Source of the DNA: an uncultured Eubacterium sp.
GTDB taxonomy: Bacteria; Bacillota; Clostridia; Lachnospirales; Lachnospiraceae
Direction: 5' to 3'
Assembly: GCA_934320655.1 (NCBI GenBank)
Contig: CAKRFN010000007.1
Coordinates: forward strand, 66,011-130,010
Length of the DNA: 64,000 bases
Both the position numbers and the translations under genes were made by a program. Position 1 is the first letter of the stretch, and every line of letters begins with the position of its first letter. The notes beneath the pieces were generated by a model. The model was not told the origin of the DNA and searched no databases. It saw nothing but the letters and a program-made list of their open reading frames with translations. Of the stretch, positions 35,677-45,269 are shown piece after piece.

Positions 35677-37344
35677 TTATTTCGCCTGCATCGCCAATTT
35701 TTTCATTTCGCGCGCACTCTCGATCACGGTCTGTGTCACTTCCACACCGCCGAGCATCCTTCCGAGCTCCGCGATACTCTGCTCCTCGTCGAGCAGCGTC
35801 AGCCGCGTCACGGTCGTTCCGTCCGCCACCTGTTTTTCGATAAAATAATGCGCATCTGCCATCGCCGCGATCTGCGGCAGGTGGGTAATACAGATCACCT
35901 GATGGTTTTTCGCGATCTTATGGAGCTTTTGTGATACCATCTGCGCGGTCCTGCCGCTGATGCCGGTATCGATCTCGTCAAAGATCAGCGTCTCAATGCC
36001 ATCGTTTTCCGCGAGCACGGATTTCAATGCCAACATCACGCGCGACAATTCACCGCCCGATGCGATATTTTTGAGTTCGCGCAGCGGCTCACCCGGATTG
36101 GTCGAAATCATAAATTCCATCGCGTCAGTTCCGTTCGCGCTGTAATGATCGAGTTTCGTGAATTTGAGATCAAATGCGACATCTAAAAAATTCAGGTCAC
36201 GCAGTGCCTGCAGCATCTTCTCCCGCAGCTGTACGCCCGCCGCCTGACGCAGCTCACTCAACTGCGCACTCAGCAGGTCTACTTGTTCGCGCGCGCGCTC
36301 CAGCTCTTGGCGCAGCCGCTGTTCATAAGCATCCATATCGCTGAGCTGGTCGATCCGCTCCTGTTTTTTTGCACATGCATCAAGTATTTTTTCGATCGTA
36401 TCGCCGTATTTCGACTTCAGATGGTTGACGACATCCAGCCGCTGTTCTACCTCGGCAAACTGTTCACCGTCAAACACGGCATCCTCCATATAACCGCTCA
36501 GATCCCGATGAAAATCCGACAGCAGTTCCTCGATCTGGCTCAACTGCCCGCTCATGGATGTGAGCTGCTCATCGAAGCTGTCTACCGCTGTCAGCTCCCG
36601 TGTCGCCCTGCCGATCAGCGCGGATGCACCATCCTCGCCGACCGCCTGATCGACCGTCTGCAATGCCTCCATGATCCGTTTGCTGTTTGTCATGCGGCGG
36701 TACACCTGTTCCAGCTCCTCGTCCTCGCCGGATATGAGCCGCGCACCCTCGATCTCCGAGACCTCATACTCTAACAGCGCCTGCTCCCTTGCGAGCGCCT
36801 CCTTATCACCGCATTGCTCCTCCAATGATTTTTTGCAGGCAGTATACGTTTTATACGCCTCTGCCAATGCACGTTTTTTTTCTAAAATTTTTGCACCCGC
36901 ATAATCATCCAGATACTCCAGATGCTTACTCATATGCAGCAGCGACTGGTGCTCGTGCTGTCCGTGAATATCGATCAGACACGCAGCCGCCTCCCGCAGC
37001 TTTGATGCAGGTACACTCTCACCGTTGATCTTTGCCACGCTGCGGCCTCCGGTGATCCTGCGGGATAAAATGACCGTTTCATCCTCCGGCTCGATCCCCA
37101 GCGCCTGTAGCTGTGTACAGACAGATGCGGACAGACCGGAAAAGATCAGTTCCACATAACCCGCTTCCTCATGCTCCCTGAGCATGCTGCGGTCTACCTT
37201 TTCACCCAGTGCAAAACTGATCGAATCAATGATAATCGATTTACCGGCACCGGTCTCTCCGGTGAGGATATTCAGACCATCTCTTAGGTCTACCTCCACT
37301 TCATTGATCAATGCCAGATTTTTTACATATAGCGTTTGCAGCAT
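35677..37344 (-). CDS. recN: DNA repair protein RecN
   Basis: This 555-residue SMC-like protein is for double-strand break repair. Walker A GETGAGKS is near residue 31. A long coiled coil (about 150-350) interrupts the ATPase, and the C-terminal lobe has SGGELSRVMLALK (signature) and LIFDEIDTGISGRTA (Walker B and D-loop). All key residues are intact. The start is an ATG with AAAGGAAG upstream. It is the last gene of the asp23-to-recN chain, next to argR, as in many Firmicutes. Confidence 0.96.
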   Translation of the reverse strand: MLQTLYVKNLALINEVEVDLRDGLNILTGETGAGKSIIIDSISFALGEKVDRSMLREHEEAGYVELIFSGLSASVCTQLQALGIEPEDETVILSRRITGGRSVAKINGESVPASKLREAAACLIDIHGQHEHQSLLHMSKHLEYLDDYAGAKILEKKRALAEAYKTYTACKKSLEEQCGDKEALAREQALLEYEVSEIEGARLISGEDEELEQVYRRMTNSKRIMEALQTVDQAVGEDGASALIGRATRELTAVDSFDEQLTSMSGQLSQIEELLSDFHRDLSGYMEDAVFDGEQFAEVEQRLDVVNHLKSKYGDTIEKILDACAKKQERIDQLSDMDAYEQRLRQELERAREQVDLLSAQLSELRQAAGVQLREKMLQALRDLNFLDVAFDLKFTKLDHYSANGTDAMEFMISTNPGEPLRELKNIASGGELSRVMLALKSVLAENDGIETLIFDEIDTGISGRTAQMVSQKLHKIAKNHQVICITHLPQIAAMADAHYFIEKQVADGTTVTRLTLLDEEQSIAELGRMLGGVEVTQTVIESAREMKKLAMQAK

Positions 37345-37381
37345 AGATTACTTCCTTTATTGTTCTGTTGATTCGTATGGT

Positions 37382-37834
37382 TTATTCAGTTGCCAGCTTT
37401 TTCAGACGTACTAACAGATTCTGTGCATCCGCACTCGTGCGGACGGCGCACATGATCGTATCATCACCCGCGATACTGCCGACGATCTCATCACACTGCA
37501 TATGGTCGAGCGCTGCCGCCACCGCCATCGCCATGCCTGAAACAGTCTTTACAACCAGTATGTTCTGTGCCGTGTCCGCAGAGCGGAACCCCTCCTTAAA
37601 GACACGCACATAGGTTCCGTTCATATCCTCATCCGACTCCGCCAGTGTCGCATAGCGCTGTCTGCCGTTTGCCTGCGCAACCTTTGTGAGCTTGAGCTCC
37701 CGGATGTCACGGGATACGGTCGCCTGTGTGACCTGATAGCCCTCCCGCCTGAGATAATCAGACAGCTCCTCCTGTGTCTCGATGTCATACTGTTTGATCA
37801 GTTCGAGTATTTTTGTATGTCTGGTTGCTTTCAT
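37382..37834 (-). CDS. argR: Arginine repressor ArgR
   Basis: This 150-residue hexameric regulator senses arginine and represses its synthesis genes. The N-terminal winged helix (about 1-70) reads KILELIKQYDIETQEEL and TQATVSRDIRELKL. The C-terminal arginine-binding and oligomerisation domain has the GTIAGDDTI-type motif (here GSIAGDDTIMCAVRT). GAGGAGA precedes the ATG. It is encoded between nadK and recN. argH in this window is a probable target. Confidence 0.95.
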   Translation of the reverse strand: MKATRHTKILELIKQYDIETQEELSDYLRREGYQVTQATVSRDIRELKLTKVAQANGRQRYATLAESDEDMNGTYVRVFKEGFRSADTAQNILVVKTVSGMAMAVAAALDHMQCDEIVGSIAGDDTIMCAVRTSADAQNLLVRLKKLATE

Positions 37835-37890
37835 TGTCTCTCCTCAAGAAAATCACTGATAAAATACCACCTATACCATTTCATAAAACA

Positions 37891-38751
37891 TCAGTGATAA
37901 GACTGCATTTTTTTACGCAGAATCTCTAAAAAGCTCAGCTTTCCGAGCTTTAAAATCCTGCAATCTTCCTTTGCCTGACAGATCACGATCCGATCCCCGA
38001 CATCCAGCTTTGCATAGTGATCGCCGTCAAAGCTCACCACGACCTGTTCGTCCGCCTCGCAGCGTCTCGCACCGATCTCCACAACGACCTCATCCTCCGC
38101 CCCGATCACAATGCTCTTGGAGTTCAGTGTATGTGAATTGATCGGTGTGATGAGGATCATCCGAGCCTTCGGATCTACAATCGGCCCGCCCGCCGACAGA
38201 TTGTATCCGGTTGATCCGGTCGGTGTCGATACGATGACTCCGTCACCGTCAAAGGTATTGAGATACTGTCCATTGACATAGACCACCAGACTGACGAGCT
38301 GCAATGCCCCGCTGCGGTGAATGACAATGTCGTTGAGCGCCGCCTGCTGCGGCAGTTCCTTTCCGCCCTGCACAGGGATCCCGCACAGCCGCATACGCGC
38401 CTCCAGCACAAACTGGTCATCCATGATCTGGTCGATCGCCCCGTACACGGTCGCCTCCTCCAGCTCACACAGATATCCGAGTGTGCCGAGATTGACACCG
38501 ATCAGCGGCACGTTGCGCGATGCCGTATCCCGCGCCGCACGAATCAGCGTTCCGTCACCGCCGACGACAAAAATGAGATCCAACTGCTCCGGAAGCTGTT
38601 CCGGTCTGACATAGCCGTCCGGCTGCTCCTCCCCACGGCTCACAAGGTATCCGCAGCTGCCGCCCTTTGTCTCAATATAGTCCTGAATACTCTTTGTGAG
38701 CCTCAGACCTTGATCCTTATATGAATTTGTAATAATGAAAAAATTCTTCAT
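37891..38751 (-). CDS. nadK: NAD kinase
   Basis: This 286-residue enzyme makes NADP from NAD and ATP. The kinase signature is FVVGGDGTLIRAARD (GGDGT, about 62-66), followed by GVNLGTLGYL and the second conserved segment STPTGSTGYNLSAGGPIV. The ATG at 38751 follows a GAGG site that overlaps the end of tlyA, so the two are coupled. The longer open frame to 38850 lies inside tlyA and was rejected. Confidence 0.96.
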   Translation of the reverse strand: MKNFFIITNSYKDQGLRLTKSIQDYIETKGGSCGYLVSRGEEQPDGYVRPEQLPEQLDLIFVVGGDGTLIRAARDTASRNVPLIGVNLGTLGYLCELEEATVYGAIDQIMDDQFVLEARMRLCGIPVQGGKELPQQAALNDIVIHRSGALQLVSLVVYVNGQYLNTFDGDGVIVSTPTGSTGYNLSAGGPIVDPKARMILITPINSHTLNSKSIVIGAEDEVVVEIGARRCEADEQVVVSFDGDHYAKLDVGDRIVICQAKEDCRILKLGKLSFLEILRKKMQSYH

Positions 38752-38759
38752 CGCATTCC

Positions 38760-39590
38760 TCATTCGTTCCCGTTCTTTACCGTATCTGGCTGTGCCAGCG
38801 TCCCGTGTGCAGCCGCTACGACCTGCTCCGGTGCCACCTGCTCCCCACATGCCGCCTGCTGGTCATTTTTCAGATGTACGAGATACTCGATATTGCCCTC
38901 GGGCCCCTTGATCGGCGAAAACGACAAATGCAGCACCGAAAATCCGAGTTCCCTTGCAAATGCCAACACCTTTTCGATCACCTCCAGATGGACAGACCGG
39001 TCACGCACGACACCCTTTTTCCCGACCTTTTCCCTGCCTGCCTCAAACTGCGGCTTGATCAGGCATACCATCTCTGCGTTTTCCTTTAACAGCGCCTTTG
39101 CAGGTCCGAGCACCTTTGTGAGCGAGATAAACGATACATCCACCGACGCAAAATCCAACGGCTCCCCGATATCCTCCGGTGTGACATAGCGGATATTCGT
39201 CTTTTCCATGCATACGACGCGCGCGTCCTGACGCAGCTTCCATGCAAACTGACCGTACCCGACATCCACCGCATACACCTTGGCAGCCCCGTTCTGGAGC
39301 ATACAATCGGTAAAGCCGCCGGTCGAAGCACCGATATCCATGCACACCATGCCATCAAGCGACAATGCAAATTCTTTCATCGCCTTCTCGAGCTTTAATC
39401 CGCCACGGCTCACATAAGCAAGTGTATTGCCCCGCACCTCGATCGGCACCTCCGTATCAAATCCGGCTCCCGCCTTGTCCTCCTTCTGTCCGTTGACATA
39501 TACGTTTCCTTCCATGATCATCGCTTTTGCCTTTTCTCTGGAAGGAGCCAGCCCACGCTGCACGAGCAGCACATCTAATCGTTCTTTCAA
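38760..39590 (-). CDS. tlyA: TlyA family rRNA 2'-O-methyltransferase
   Basis: This 276-residue protein has an N-terminal S4 RNA-binding domain (KERLDVLLVQRGLAPSREKA, EGNVYVNGQ) and a FtsJ-like SAM-binding domain (CMDIGASTGGFTDCMLQNGA). TlyA enzymes methylate ribosomal RNA; older annotations call them hemolysins. The start is a TTG with GGGAGA ten bases upstream. The C-terminal ~30 residues (QQAACGEQVAPEQ and onward) extend beyond the usual end of the family and look unstructured. It is in the conserved dxs-tlyA-nadK order. Confidence 0.93.
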   Translation of the reverse strand: MKERLDVLLVQRGLAPSREKAKAMIMEGNVYVNGQKEDKAGAGFDTEVPIEVRGNTLAYVSRGGLKLEKAMKEFALSLDGMVCMDIGASTGGFTDCMLQNGAAKVYAVDVGYGQFAWKLRQDARVVCMEKTNIRYVTPEDIGEPLDFASVDVSFISLTKVLGPAKALLKENAEMVCLIKPQFEAGREKVGKKGVVRDRSVHLEVIEKVLAFARELGFSVLHLSFSPIKGPEGNIEYLVHLKNDQQAACGEQVAPEQVVAAAHGTLAQPDTVKNGNE

Positions 39591-39611
39591 TCTTAATCAG
39601 TCTCCCAAATC

Positions 39612-41498
39612 TTACTTCATTCCAATATATTCTACGAGAATCCGCTTTACGATCGATTCCGCATCCAGTCCGACCTCACGGTACAACTGCTCCACGCTGC
39701 CCTGCTCCACGAACTGATCCGGTATCGCGATCTGTAACACACGGATCGGCTGTCCGGTATCGGTCAGAAACTGCGTCACCTGCTGTCCGAAACCTCCGGT
39801 AATGACATTTTCCTCAAGTGTGACGAGCAGCTTGTGATCTGCCGACAGCGATAACAGCAGCTGTTCGTCAAGCGGCTTTGCAAAGCGCGCATTGATGAGC
39901 GAGCACTGGTAATGCCTGTCCTTTAGCTGCTCCCTGACCTCGCGTGCGACCGGTATCATACTGCCGTAGGCGAGCAGTGCGATCTCTGTCTCATCGTATA
40001 AGATCTCGCTCTTACCAAGCCGGATCGGTGCGCGGAATTCCTTCCACTCGTCATACGCATATCCCCTCGGATAGCGCAGCGCGATCGGTCCGTCGTATGC
40101 AAATGCAAAATGCAGCATGTCCGCCAGCTCCCATTTATTTTTCGGTGCCATGAGCACGATATTCGGTATCGTCATCAGGTAGGAAATATCAAAAATACCC
40201 TGGTGTGTCTCGCCGTCGCTGCCGACAATACCGGCACGGTCGATCGCAAAGATCACATGCTGGTTTTGCAGACACACATCATGCAGAATCTGGTCATAGG
40301 CGCGCTGTAAAAAGGACGAATACACCGCAAATACCGGTATGAGTCCCTTCATCGCCAGTCCCGCCGCAAACGTGACCGCATGCTCCTCCGCGATGCCGAC
40401 ATCAAAAAAGCGCTCCGGAAACTGATTGTGAAACCGTTTCAGTCCGGTTCCGGTCTCCATCGCCGCCGTGATCGCCACGATCCGGTCGTTGTCCTTTGCG
40501 GACAGATTCATGACAGAGGCGAACACATCGGTGTAGTCTGCCTTTTCTTTTTTCTTTTTGAGCAGACCCGTTTCGATATCGAATGCTCCGGTTCCGTGGA
40601 ATCTCGCCGGATGGCGTTCTGCTGGTGCATAACCCATGCCCTTTTTCGTGATGACATGCACGATCACCGGACCGTTCACACGCGCCGCCTTTGCAAACGT
40701 GCGCACGAGCAGCGGTATATCATGTCCATCCACCGGACCGAGATAGGTCAATCCCATATTCTCAAAGAGCATCCCCGGTATAAAAAGCTGCTTGATACTG
40801 CTTTTCGTTCTGCGGATACGGCTGACCATCCGGTCGCCGTACACCGGTATTTTCTGCAGCGAATCCAGCACCTCGTTTTTGAGATCCTGATATCCGTCCG
40901 CAGTCCGTATGCTGTCGAGATACTGTGACATACCTCCCACGTTGTGTGAGATCGACATCTCGTTGTCGTTGAGCACAATGATAAAATTCGTCTCGAGCTT
41001 TGCAGCATTGTTCATCGCCTCGAATGCCATACCGCCGGTGAGCGCGCCATCCCCGATCACCGATACGACCTTATAATCCTCGCCGTTTAAGTCCCGCGCG
41101 ACCGCAAGACCGAGTCCTGCCGAGATAGAAGTCGAGCTGTGTCCGGTGTCAAACGTATCCGCCGGACTCTCCTTCCGCTTCGGGAAACCGCTCATGCCGC
41201 CAAATTCGCGCAGCGTGTCAAAGCCCTCCCGCCTGCCTGTGAGCAGCTTGTGCGTATAGCTCTGATGACCGACATCCCAGATAATCGCATCCCGCTCGAC
41301 ATCAAACGCGAGATGCAGTGCCATCGTCAGCTCCACAACACCGAGATTGGACGCCAGATGTCCGCCGTGGACACTCACTCTGTCGATTAAAAACTCCCGG
41401 ATCTCCGCTGCCAGCTCGCCATAATCTTTTGGGTGTATCTTTTTAATATCATTCGTATGTCTGATATGATCTAACAGACAGCCGGAATGTATATCCAT
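39612..41498 (-). CDS. dxs: 1-Deoxy-D-xylulose-5-phosphate synthase
   Basis: This 628-residue thiamine-diphosphate enzyme is the first in the methylerythritol phosphate pathway to isoprenoids, joining pyruvate and glyceraldehyde 3-phosphate. The N-terminal ThDP site shows GHLASNLGVVELTMALH and VIGDGALTGGMAFEAMNNA (GDG...NN). The transketolase-type middle has the catalytic glutamate region FFDVGIAEEHAVTFAAGLA, and the DGETHQG segment. GGGAGG lies eight bases before the ATG. It follows ispA by 25 bp, so isoprenoid entry and prenyl chain synthesis are made from one transcript. Confidence 0.97.
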   Translation of the reverse strand: MDIHSGCLLDHIRHTNDIKKIHPKDYGELAAEIREFLIDRVSVHGGHLASNLGVVELTMALHLAFDVERDAIIWDVGHQSYTHKLLTGRREGFDTLREFGGMSGFPKRKESPADTFDTGHSSTSISAGLGLAVARDLNGEDYKVVSVIGDGALTGGMAFEAMNNAAKLETNFIIVLNDNEMSISHNVGGMSQYLDSIRTADGYQDLKNEVLDSLQKIPVYGDRMVSRIRRTKSSIKQLFIPGMLFENMGLTYLGPVDGHDIPLLVRTFAKAARVNGPVIVHVITKKGMGYAPAERHPARFHGTGAFDIETGLLKKKKEKADYTDVFASVMNLSAKDNDRIVAITAAMETGTGLKRFHNQFPERFFDVGIAEEHAVTFAAGLAMKGLIPVFAVYSSFLQRAYDQILHDVCLQNQHVIFAIDRAGIVGSDGETHQGIFDISYLMTIPNIVLMAPKNKWELADMLHFAFAYDGPIALRYPRGYAYDEWKEFRAPIRLGKSEILYDETEIALLAYGSMIPVAREVREQLKDRHYQCSLINARFAKPLDEQLLLSLSADHKLLVTLEENVITGGFGQQVTQFLTDTGQPIRVLQIAIPDQFVEQGSVEQLYREVGLDAESIVKRILVEYIGMK

Positions 41499-41523
41499 AC
41501 CGACATCCTCCCATGATCGTTCT

Positions 41524-42432
41524 TTAATGATTTCGTACTGTCAGCATCTGCACTAATGCCTCTAAAAATGCCGTATCGCCCGGTATCTGCCGAAGAATGT
41601 CTGTCGCTTCTTCGGAAAGGCGTTTCACCTCACACACCGATGCGTCCATACCGCGCAGTGTGACATACGTCGTTTTCTCATTTCTGGCATCGCTGCCGAT
41701 CGGCTTGCCCAATACTTCCTGTGTGCTCGTAATATCCAGAATATCATCCTGAATCTGGAATGCGATACCGACCGCACGTGCAACCTGCTCCATCTGTGTG
41801 ATGCGGTTGTCATCCGCCCCGGCTAAAATCGCACCGATCATCAGTGATGCCTCGATCAGTGCCGCCGTCTTTAACGTATGGATCTGTAGGATCTTTTCTA
41901 ACGTCATGCCGGGCTGCCCTTCCGATTCGACATCGATCACCTGTCCGCCGAGCATCCCATACACACCCGCTTTGTTCGCCAACACCTGCATTGCCCGCGC
42001 CACAAGCGCCCCGTCCGCAGGATCTTTCACCTGATCAAACGCCTTTGCCGCTGTCTCGAACGCATACGTGAGCAGTCCGTCGCCCGCCAGTATCCCCATC
42101 GCCTCACCGTATTTTGCGTGTGTCGTGAGCTTGCCTCTGCGGTATCTGTCATTATCCATCGCCGGCAGGTCGTCATGCACGAGTGAATAGGTATGTATCA
42201 TCTCGATCGCCGCCGCAAACGGCTCCGCAAGCGTGCCCTCGCCGCCGGACAGCCGGTAGCTCTCCAACAGGAGCACCGGACGCAGACGCTTTCCGCCTGC
42301 CAGCACACTGTATTCCATTGCCTCCAGAACCGTCCGCTGCATCCCCTCCACAGGCGGCAGATATGCCGAAATCACCTGCTCTGCCTGCGTCACACGCTGC
42401 TGTAACTGCTGTTCGATATGCTCACTGCTCAT
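41524..42432 (-). CDS. ispA: Geranylgeranyl/farnesyl diphosphate synthase
   Basis: This 302-residue short-chain trans-prenyltransferase has the first Asp-rich motif DDLPAMDND (about 89-97) and second motif QDDILD (about 230). GGKRLRP near residue 50 binds the isopentenyl diphosphate. It makes farnesyl or geranylgeranyl diphosphate for undecaprenyl and quinone-type lipids. GGAGG lies nine bases before the ATG. It is 18 bp after xseB. Confidence 0.95.
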   Translation of the reverse strand: MSSEHIEQQLQQRVTQAEQVISAYLPPVEGMQRTVLEAMEYSVLAGGKRLRPVLLLESYRLSGGEGTLAEPFAAAIEMIHTYSLVHDDLPAMDNDRYRRGKLTTHAKYGEAMGILAGDGLLTYAFETAAKAFDQVKDPADGALVARAMQVLANKAGVYGMLGGQVIDVESEGQPGMTLEKILQIHTLKTAALIEASLMIGAILAGADDNRITQMEQVARAVGIAFQIQDDILDITSTQEVLGKPIGSDARNEKTTYVTLRGMDASVCEVKRLSEEATDILRQIPGDTAFLEALVQMLTVRNH

Positions 42433-42450
42433 TGATCTAAGCCTCCGATC

Positions 42451-42693
42451 TCAATTCTCCGATTCACCTTCCGTTGTCTGCGCTGCATCATCAAACGGCG
42501 CAAGACTGCCGTCCTCGTTCATCACGAGCATTTTCTTCTCCACCTGATCGATCCGTCCGTTACACGCACGGATGATCTGCATGCCCTGCTCATATGCCGC
42601 AAATGCATCCTCCAACGCGATCTGCGGCTGCTCCAATTTTGCTGCAATCTCCTCTGCCTGTGCAAATAATTCTTCCAGACTCACTTCCTGCAT
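42451..42693 (-). CDS. xseB: Exodeoxyribonuclease VII small subunit
   Basis: This 80-residue helical-hairpin protein has the family pattern LEELFAQAEEIAAKLEQPQI followed by LEDAFAAYEQGMQIIRACN. It stabilises the large subunit XseA in the single-strand-specific exonuclease. Its start overlaps the end of xseA by 13 bp, which couples their translation. The acidic C-terminal tail is not conserved. Confidence 0.92.
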   Translation of the reverse strand: MQEVSLEELFAQAEEIAAKLEQPQIALEDAFAAYEQGMQIIRACNGRIDQVEKKMLVMNEDGSLAPFDDAAQTTEGESEN

Positions 42694-43886
42694 TGTTTCT
42701 CCTCCACGCGGGTCTTTACGTCTCCGTCCAGCATGTGCAGCGTCAGCCGCATGCCGGTCTCTATCCGCTCAAAATCATTCACTACATTTCCATCCTCGTC
42801 CGTCACAAGCGAATAACCTGCCGACAGCTTGCGCAGCGGTGAGCCGGACTCCATGCGCTGTGCCAGCAGCTGCATCCGGTGTCTCGCATCATGCAGCAAC
42901 TGCTCCATCCGCTGTGTCATGCGTTCCTCCAGATCGGTAATATACTGCCGCCTCATATTGAGCTGGTTCTGCGGACTGGCGTATTTGATCCGGAGCGCCA
43001 GCGCCTGCACGCGGCTGCGCAGCAATGCTAACTGCTGCTGCATCTGCCGCTCCATGCGAAACTGCATCTCATCGATATATGCCTGCGCCGTGTCGAGCTT
43101 CCATACCGCCAGTTCCGCCGCCGCAGAAGGGGTCGGTGCCCGCAGGTCTGCCACATAGTCAATCAAAGTCGTATCGGTCTCATGTCCGACCGCCGAGATC
43201 ACCGGCACCGGACAGTCAAACACCGCACGCCCGACTGCCTCCTCATTGAACGCCCACAGATCCTCGATCGAACCGCCGCCGCGCCCAACGATCATCACAT
43301 CCACGCCGAGCTGCTCCATCGCATGAATACCGTTGATAATACTGGCGACTGCACCGTCTCCCTGTACCAGCGCCGGATATAAAATGAGCTGTACGGTCGG
43401 ATTTCTCCGATGCGCAATCGTCTGGATATCACGGATCGCAGCCCCGGTCGGTGCCGTGACAATACCGATCGTGCGCGGATACGCCGGAATCGGCTGTTTG
43501 TACTCCTGTGCAAACATACCCATCTCCGCAAGCTCGCGCTTGAGCTGTTCGAGCCGCACATACCGCTCACCCACGCCATCGAGCGTGATCTGCTTTGCAT
43601 AGAGCTGATATTTGCCGTCCCTCTCATACACCTGCACAGAACCGCTCACGATTACATTGTCGCCCTCTTTCATGCGGAAGGTGAGTCCGCGCCGGTTGCC
43701 CGCAAACATCACACATGCGATCGCTCCCACCGCATCCTTGAGTGTAAAATAAATATGCCCCGATGCGTGGTACTTACAGTTCGACACCTCGCCCCGCACC
43801 AGAATCCGCTCCAGCAGAAAATCCTGTGCAAACATATTTTTGATATATTGATTTACCTGTCCGACGGAATATACGTTTTGTTTCAT
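42681..43886 (-). CDS. xseA: Exodeoxyribonuclease VII large subunit
   Basis: This 401-residue catalytic subunit has an N-terminal OB fold (LVRGEVSNCKYHASGHIYFT) and the nuclease core (GIVTAPTGAAIRDI, VDVMIVGRGGGSIEDLWAFN, VISAVGHETDTTLID with DLRAPTPSAAAEL). A coiled-coil region follows. It degrades single-stranded DNA in repair. The start MKQNVYSVGQVNQYIK is standard. Confidence 0.96.
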   Translation of the reverse strand: MKQNVYSVGQVNQYIKNMFAQDFLLERILVRGEVSNCKYHASGHIYFTLKDAVGAIACVMFAGNRRGLTFRMKEGDNVIVSGSVQVYERDGKYQLYAKQITLDGVGERYVRLEQLKRELAEMGMFAQEYKQPIPAYPRTIGIVTAPTGAAIRDIQTIAHRRNPTVQLILYPALVQGDGAVASIINGIHAMEQLGVDVMIVGRGGGSIEDLWAFNEEAVGRAVFDCPVPVISAVGHETDTTLIDYVADLRAPTPSAAAELAVWKLDTAQAYIDEMQFRMERQMQQQLALLRSRVQALALRIKYASPQNQLNMRRQYITDLEERMTQRMEQLLHDARHRMQLLAQRMESGSPLRKLSAGYSLVTDEDGNVVNDFERIETGMRLTLHMLDGDVKTRVEEKQCRK

Positions 43887-43919
43887 AACATTCCTTGCTG
43901 CCCGTCCGGTCTGCGCCGC

Positions 43920-44315
43920 CTATGCGATACGTGCCAGCACGCCGTTGACAAAAGACGAGGAGTTGTCCTCCCCATACTCCTTTGCCAGCTCGACCGCCTC
44001 ATTGATCGCCACTCCGGTCGGTACATCTTCCTCATATTTGATCTCATAGACTGCCACACGGATCAAGGTGAGCTCCACCTTCGCCATACGGCTTGTCTTC
44101 CAGTTTGTCGCACTTGAATTGATAGTCTCATCGATCTCCGGCAGATGTGCCAGAATATCCTCTACCTTGTGCTCGATATAAGCGCGGTCGTTATCGTCCG
44201 CAGTATCCAGCTCATCCATAAACAGCCGTAACTGCTCCGGAATCTCCTCCTCGTTATGGAATTCCACGCGAAATACCATCTTAAAAATCAATTCCCTGAT
44301 TTCTCGTCTTGTCAT
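43920..44315 (-). CDS. nusB: Transcription antitermination factor NusB
   Basis: This 131-residue all-helical protein binds the boxA RNA of rRNA operons with NusE (S10). It begins MTRREIRELIFKMVFRVEF and contains NWKTSRMAKVELTLIRVAVYEI and GVAINEAVELAKEYGEDNSSSFVNGVL, the family's most conserved block. The ATG at 44315 with AAAGGGAGA upstream is preferred over the open-frame start at 44363. Confidence 0.95.
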   Translation of the reverse strand: MTRREIRELIFKMVFRVEFHNEEEIPEQLRLFMDELDTADDNDRAYIEHKVEDILAHLPEIDETINSSATNWKTSRMAKVELTLIRVAVYEIKYEEDVPTGVAINEAVELAKEYGEDNSSSFVNGVLARIA

Positions 44316-44385
44316 AATGCTCTCCCTTTGTATAAAAATGAGTGCCTGTGCACTCACAGACACTCAGATGCCTTCCGGTCTGACT

Positions 44386-44763
44386 CTATTTTGTATCCGT
44401 CATATCCACACTCGCAATACGCACATTGATCGTGCCTACCTCGAGTCCGGTCATTGTCTCGATCGCGGTGCGCACACGCTCCTGCACATTGCCGGATACT
44501 TCCGGAATCGCATAACCGTATTTGATATTCAGATTCACATCGACCGTCACGATACCGTCCAGTACCTCTACACGGATACCCTTTGCCAGATATTTGACTC
44601 CTGTCTTGGCTACGATCTCATTTGTAATATTGCCTGCCATCGATGCAACACCCTCTACCTCTGTCGCTGCAAGACCCGCAATGATCGATACCACTTCATC
44701 AGCCACACGGATAACCCCCATCTGGTCTTCTTTTATTTTTAATGATTTGCGATTTTCTTCCAT
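44386..44763 (-). CDS. Asp23/Gls24 family envelope stress protein
   Basis: This 125-residue Asp23-family (DUF322) protein has the family core GVIRVADEVVSIIAGLAATE, followed by VEGVASM and GIRVEVLDGIVTVDVNLNIKYG. Members coat or organise the membrane in Gram-positive bacteria and respond to envelope stress. The position directly before nusB is a conserved clostridial arrangement. The ATG at 44763 has an AGGAGG site; the longer frame to 44796 was rejected. Confidence 0.93.
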   Translation of the reverse strand: MEENRKSLKIKEDQMGVIRVADEVVSIIAGLAATEVEGVASMAGNITNEIVAKTGVKYLAKGIRVEVLDGIVTVDVNLNIKYGYAIPEVSGNVQERVRTAIETMTGLEVGTINVRIASVDMTDTK

Positions 44764-44868
44764 GTTGTGTAACCTCCTGCTTTGTTCTGCGTCCATTCAT
44801 AGCTGTTCCCAGTCTCACATTATTTTACACCATCCCATGCTAAATAACAAGCAAAACGTGTGCGATGC

Positions 44869-44897
44869 TTGCAGAACATGCGAAAAATGTATATACT
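44869..44897 (+). promoter_or_regulatory. Promoter of the 106/64-residue gene pair
   Basis: TTGCAG (44869-44874) and TATACT (44892-44897), 17-bp spacer, 37 bp before the ATG at 44934. Confidence 0.6.
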
Positions 44898-44933
44898 GTA
44901 ACTGATATTTTTTTACGAGCGAAAGGAGCAGTC

Positions 44934-45254
44934 ATGGTTCAACGAAGTGACCTGTTTCACCTGTCATTTTATAAAAAAACTCATTTTACCGGAAGCTGTC
45001 AGGGAATGCGCTACTATATCACCAAGGCAAGTGCTTCCGACGAAGAAGATGCACCCGACGTACTGCGTGCGACTGTCTATCCGGAACCGTATAACTACGA
45101 CCACACACCGGATGAGGACAAGACCTCCAGCAACTTCCCATTTACGGAGGAAGGGCTGGATCTCGCCTGCGAATGGTTAAACGAACAATATGACGCGCGC
45201 CGCGATTACTGGCAGCTCTGCCAGAAAGCGGGATTGTTCCCGCCAAACACCTGA
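44934..45254 (+). CDS. Small conserved hypothetical protein
   Basis: This 106-residue soluble, acidic and tyrosine-rich protein (FHLSFYKKTHFTGSCQGMRY; YPEPYNYDHTPDEDK; EEGLDLACEWLNEQYD) is not assigned to a family. The ATG at 44934 has a GAAAGGAG site; the upstream frame start at 44865 would lie in the promoter. It is followed after 15 bp by a 64-residue membrane protein, so they form a two-gene operon between a promoter and a terminator. Confidence 0.65.
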   Translation: MVQRSDLFHLSFYKKTHFTGSCQGMRYYITKASASDEEDAPDVLRATVYPEPYNYDHTPDEDKTSSNFPFTEEGLDLACEWLNEQYDARRDYWQLCQKAGLFPPNT

Positions 45255-45269
45255 AAGGAGTACCGTTCT

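Noticed and set aside
43410..44117. Plus-strand open frame of 235 codons
   Set aside because: It is antisense to xseA and nusB and has no family resemblance.
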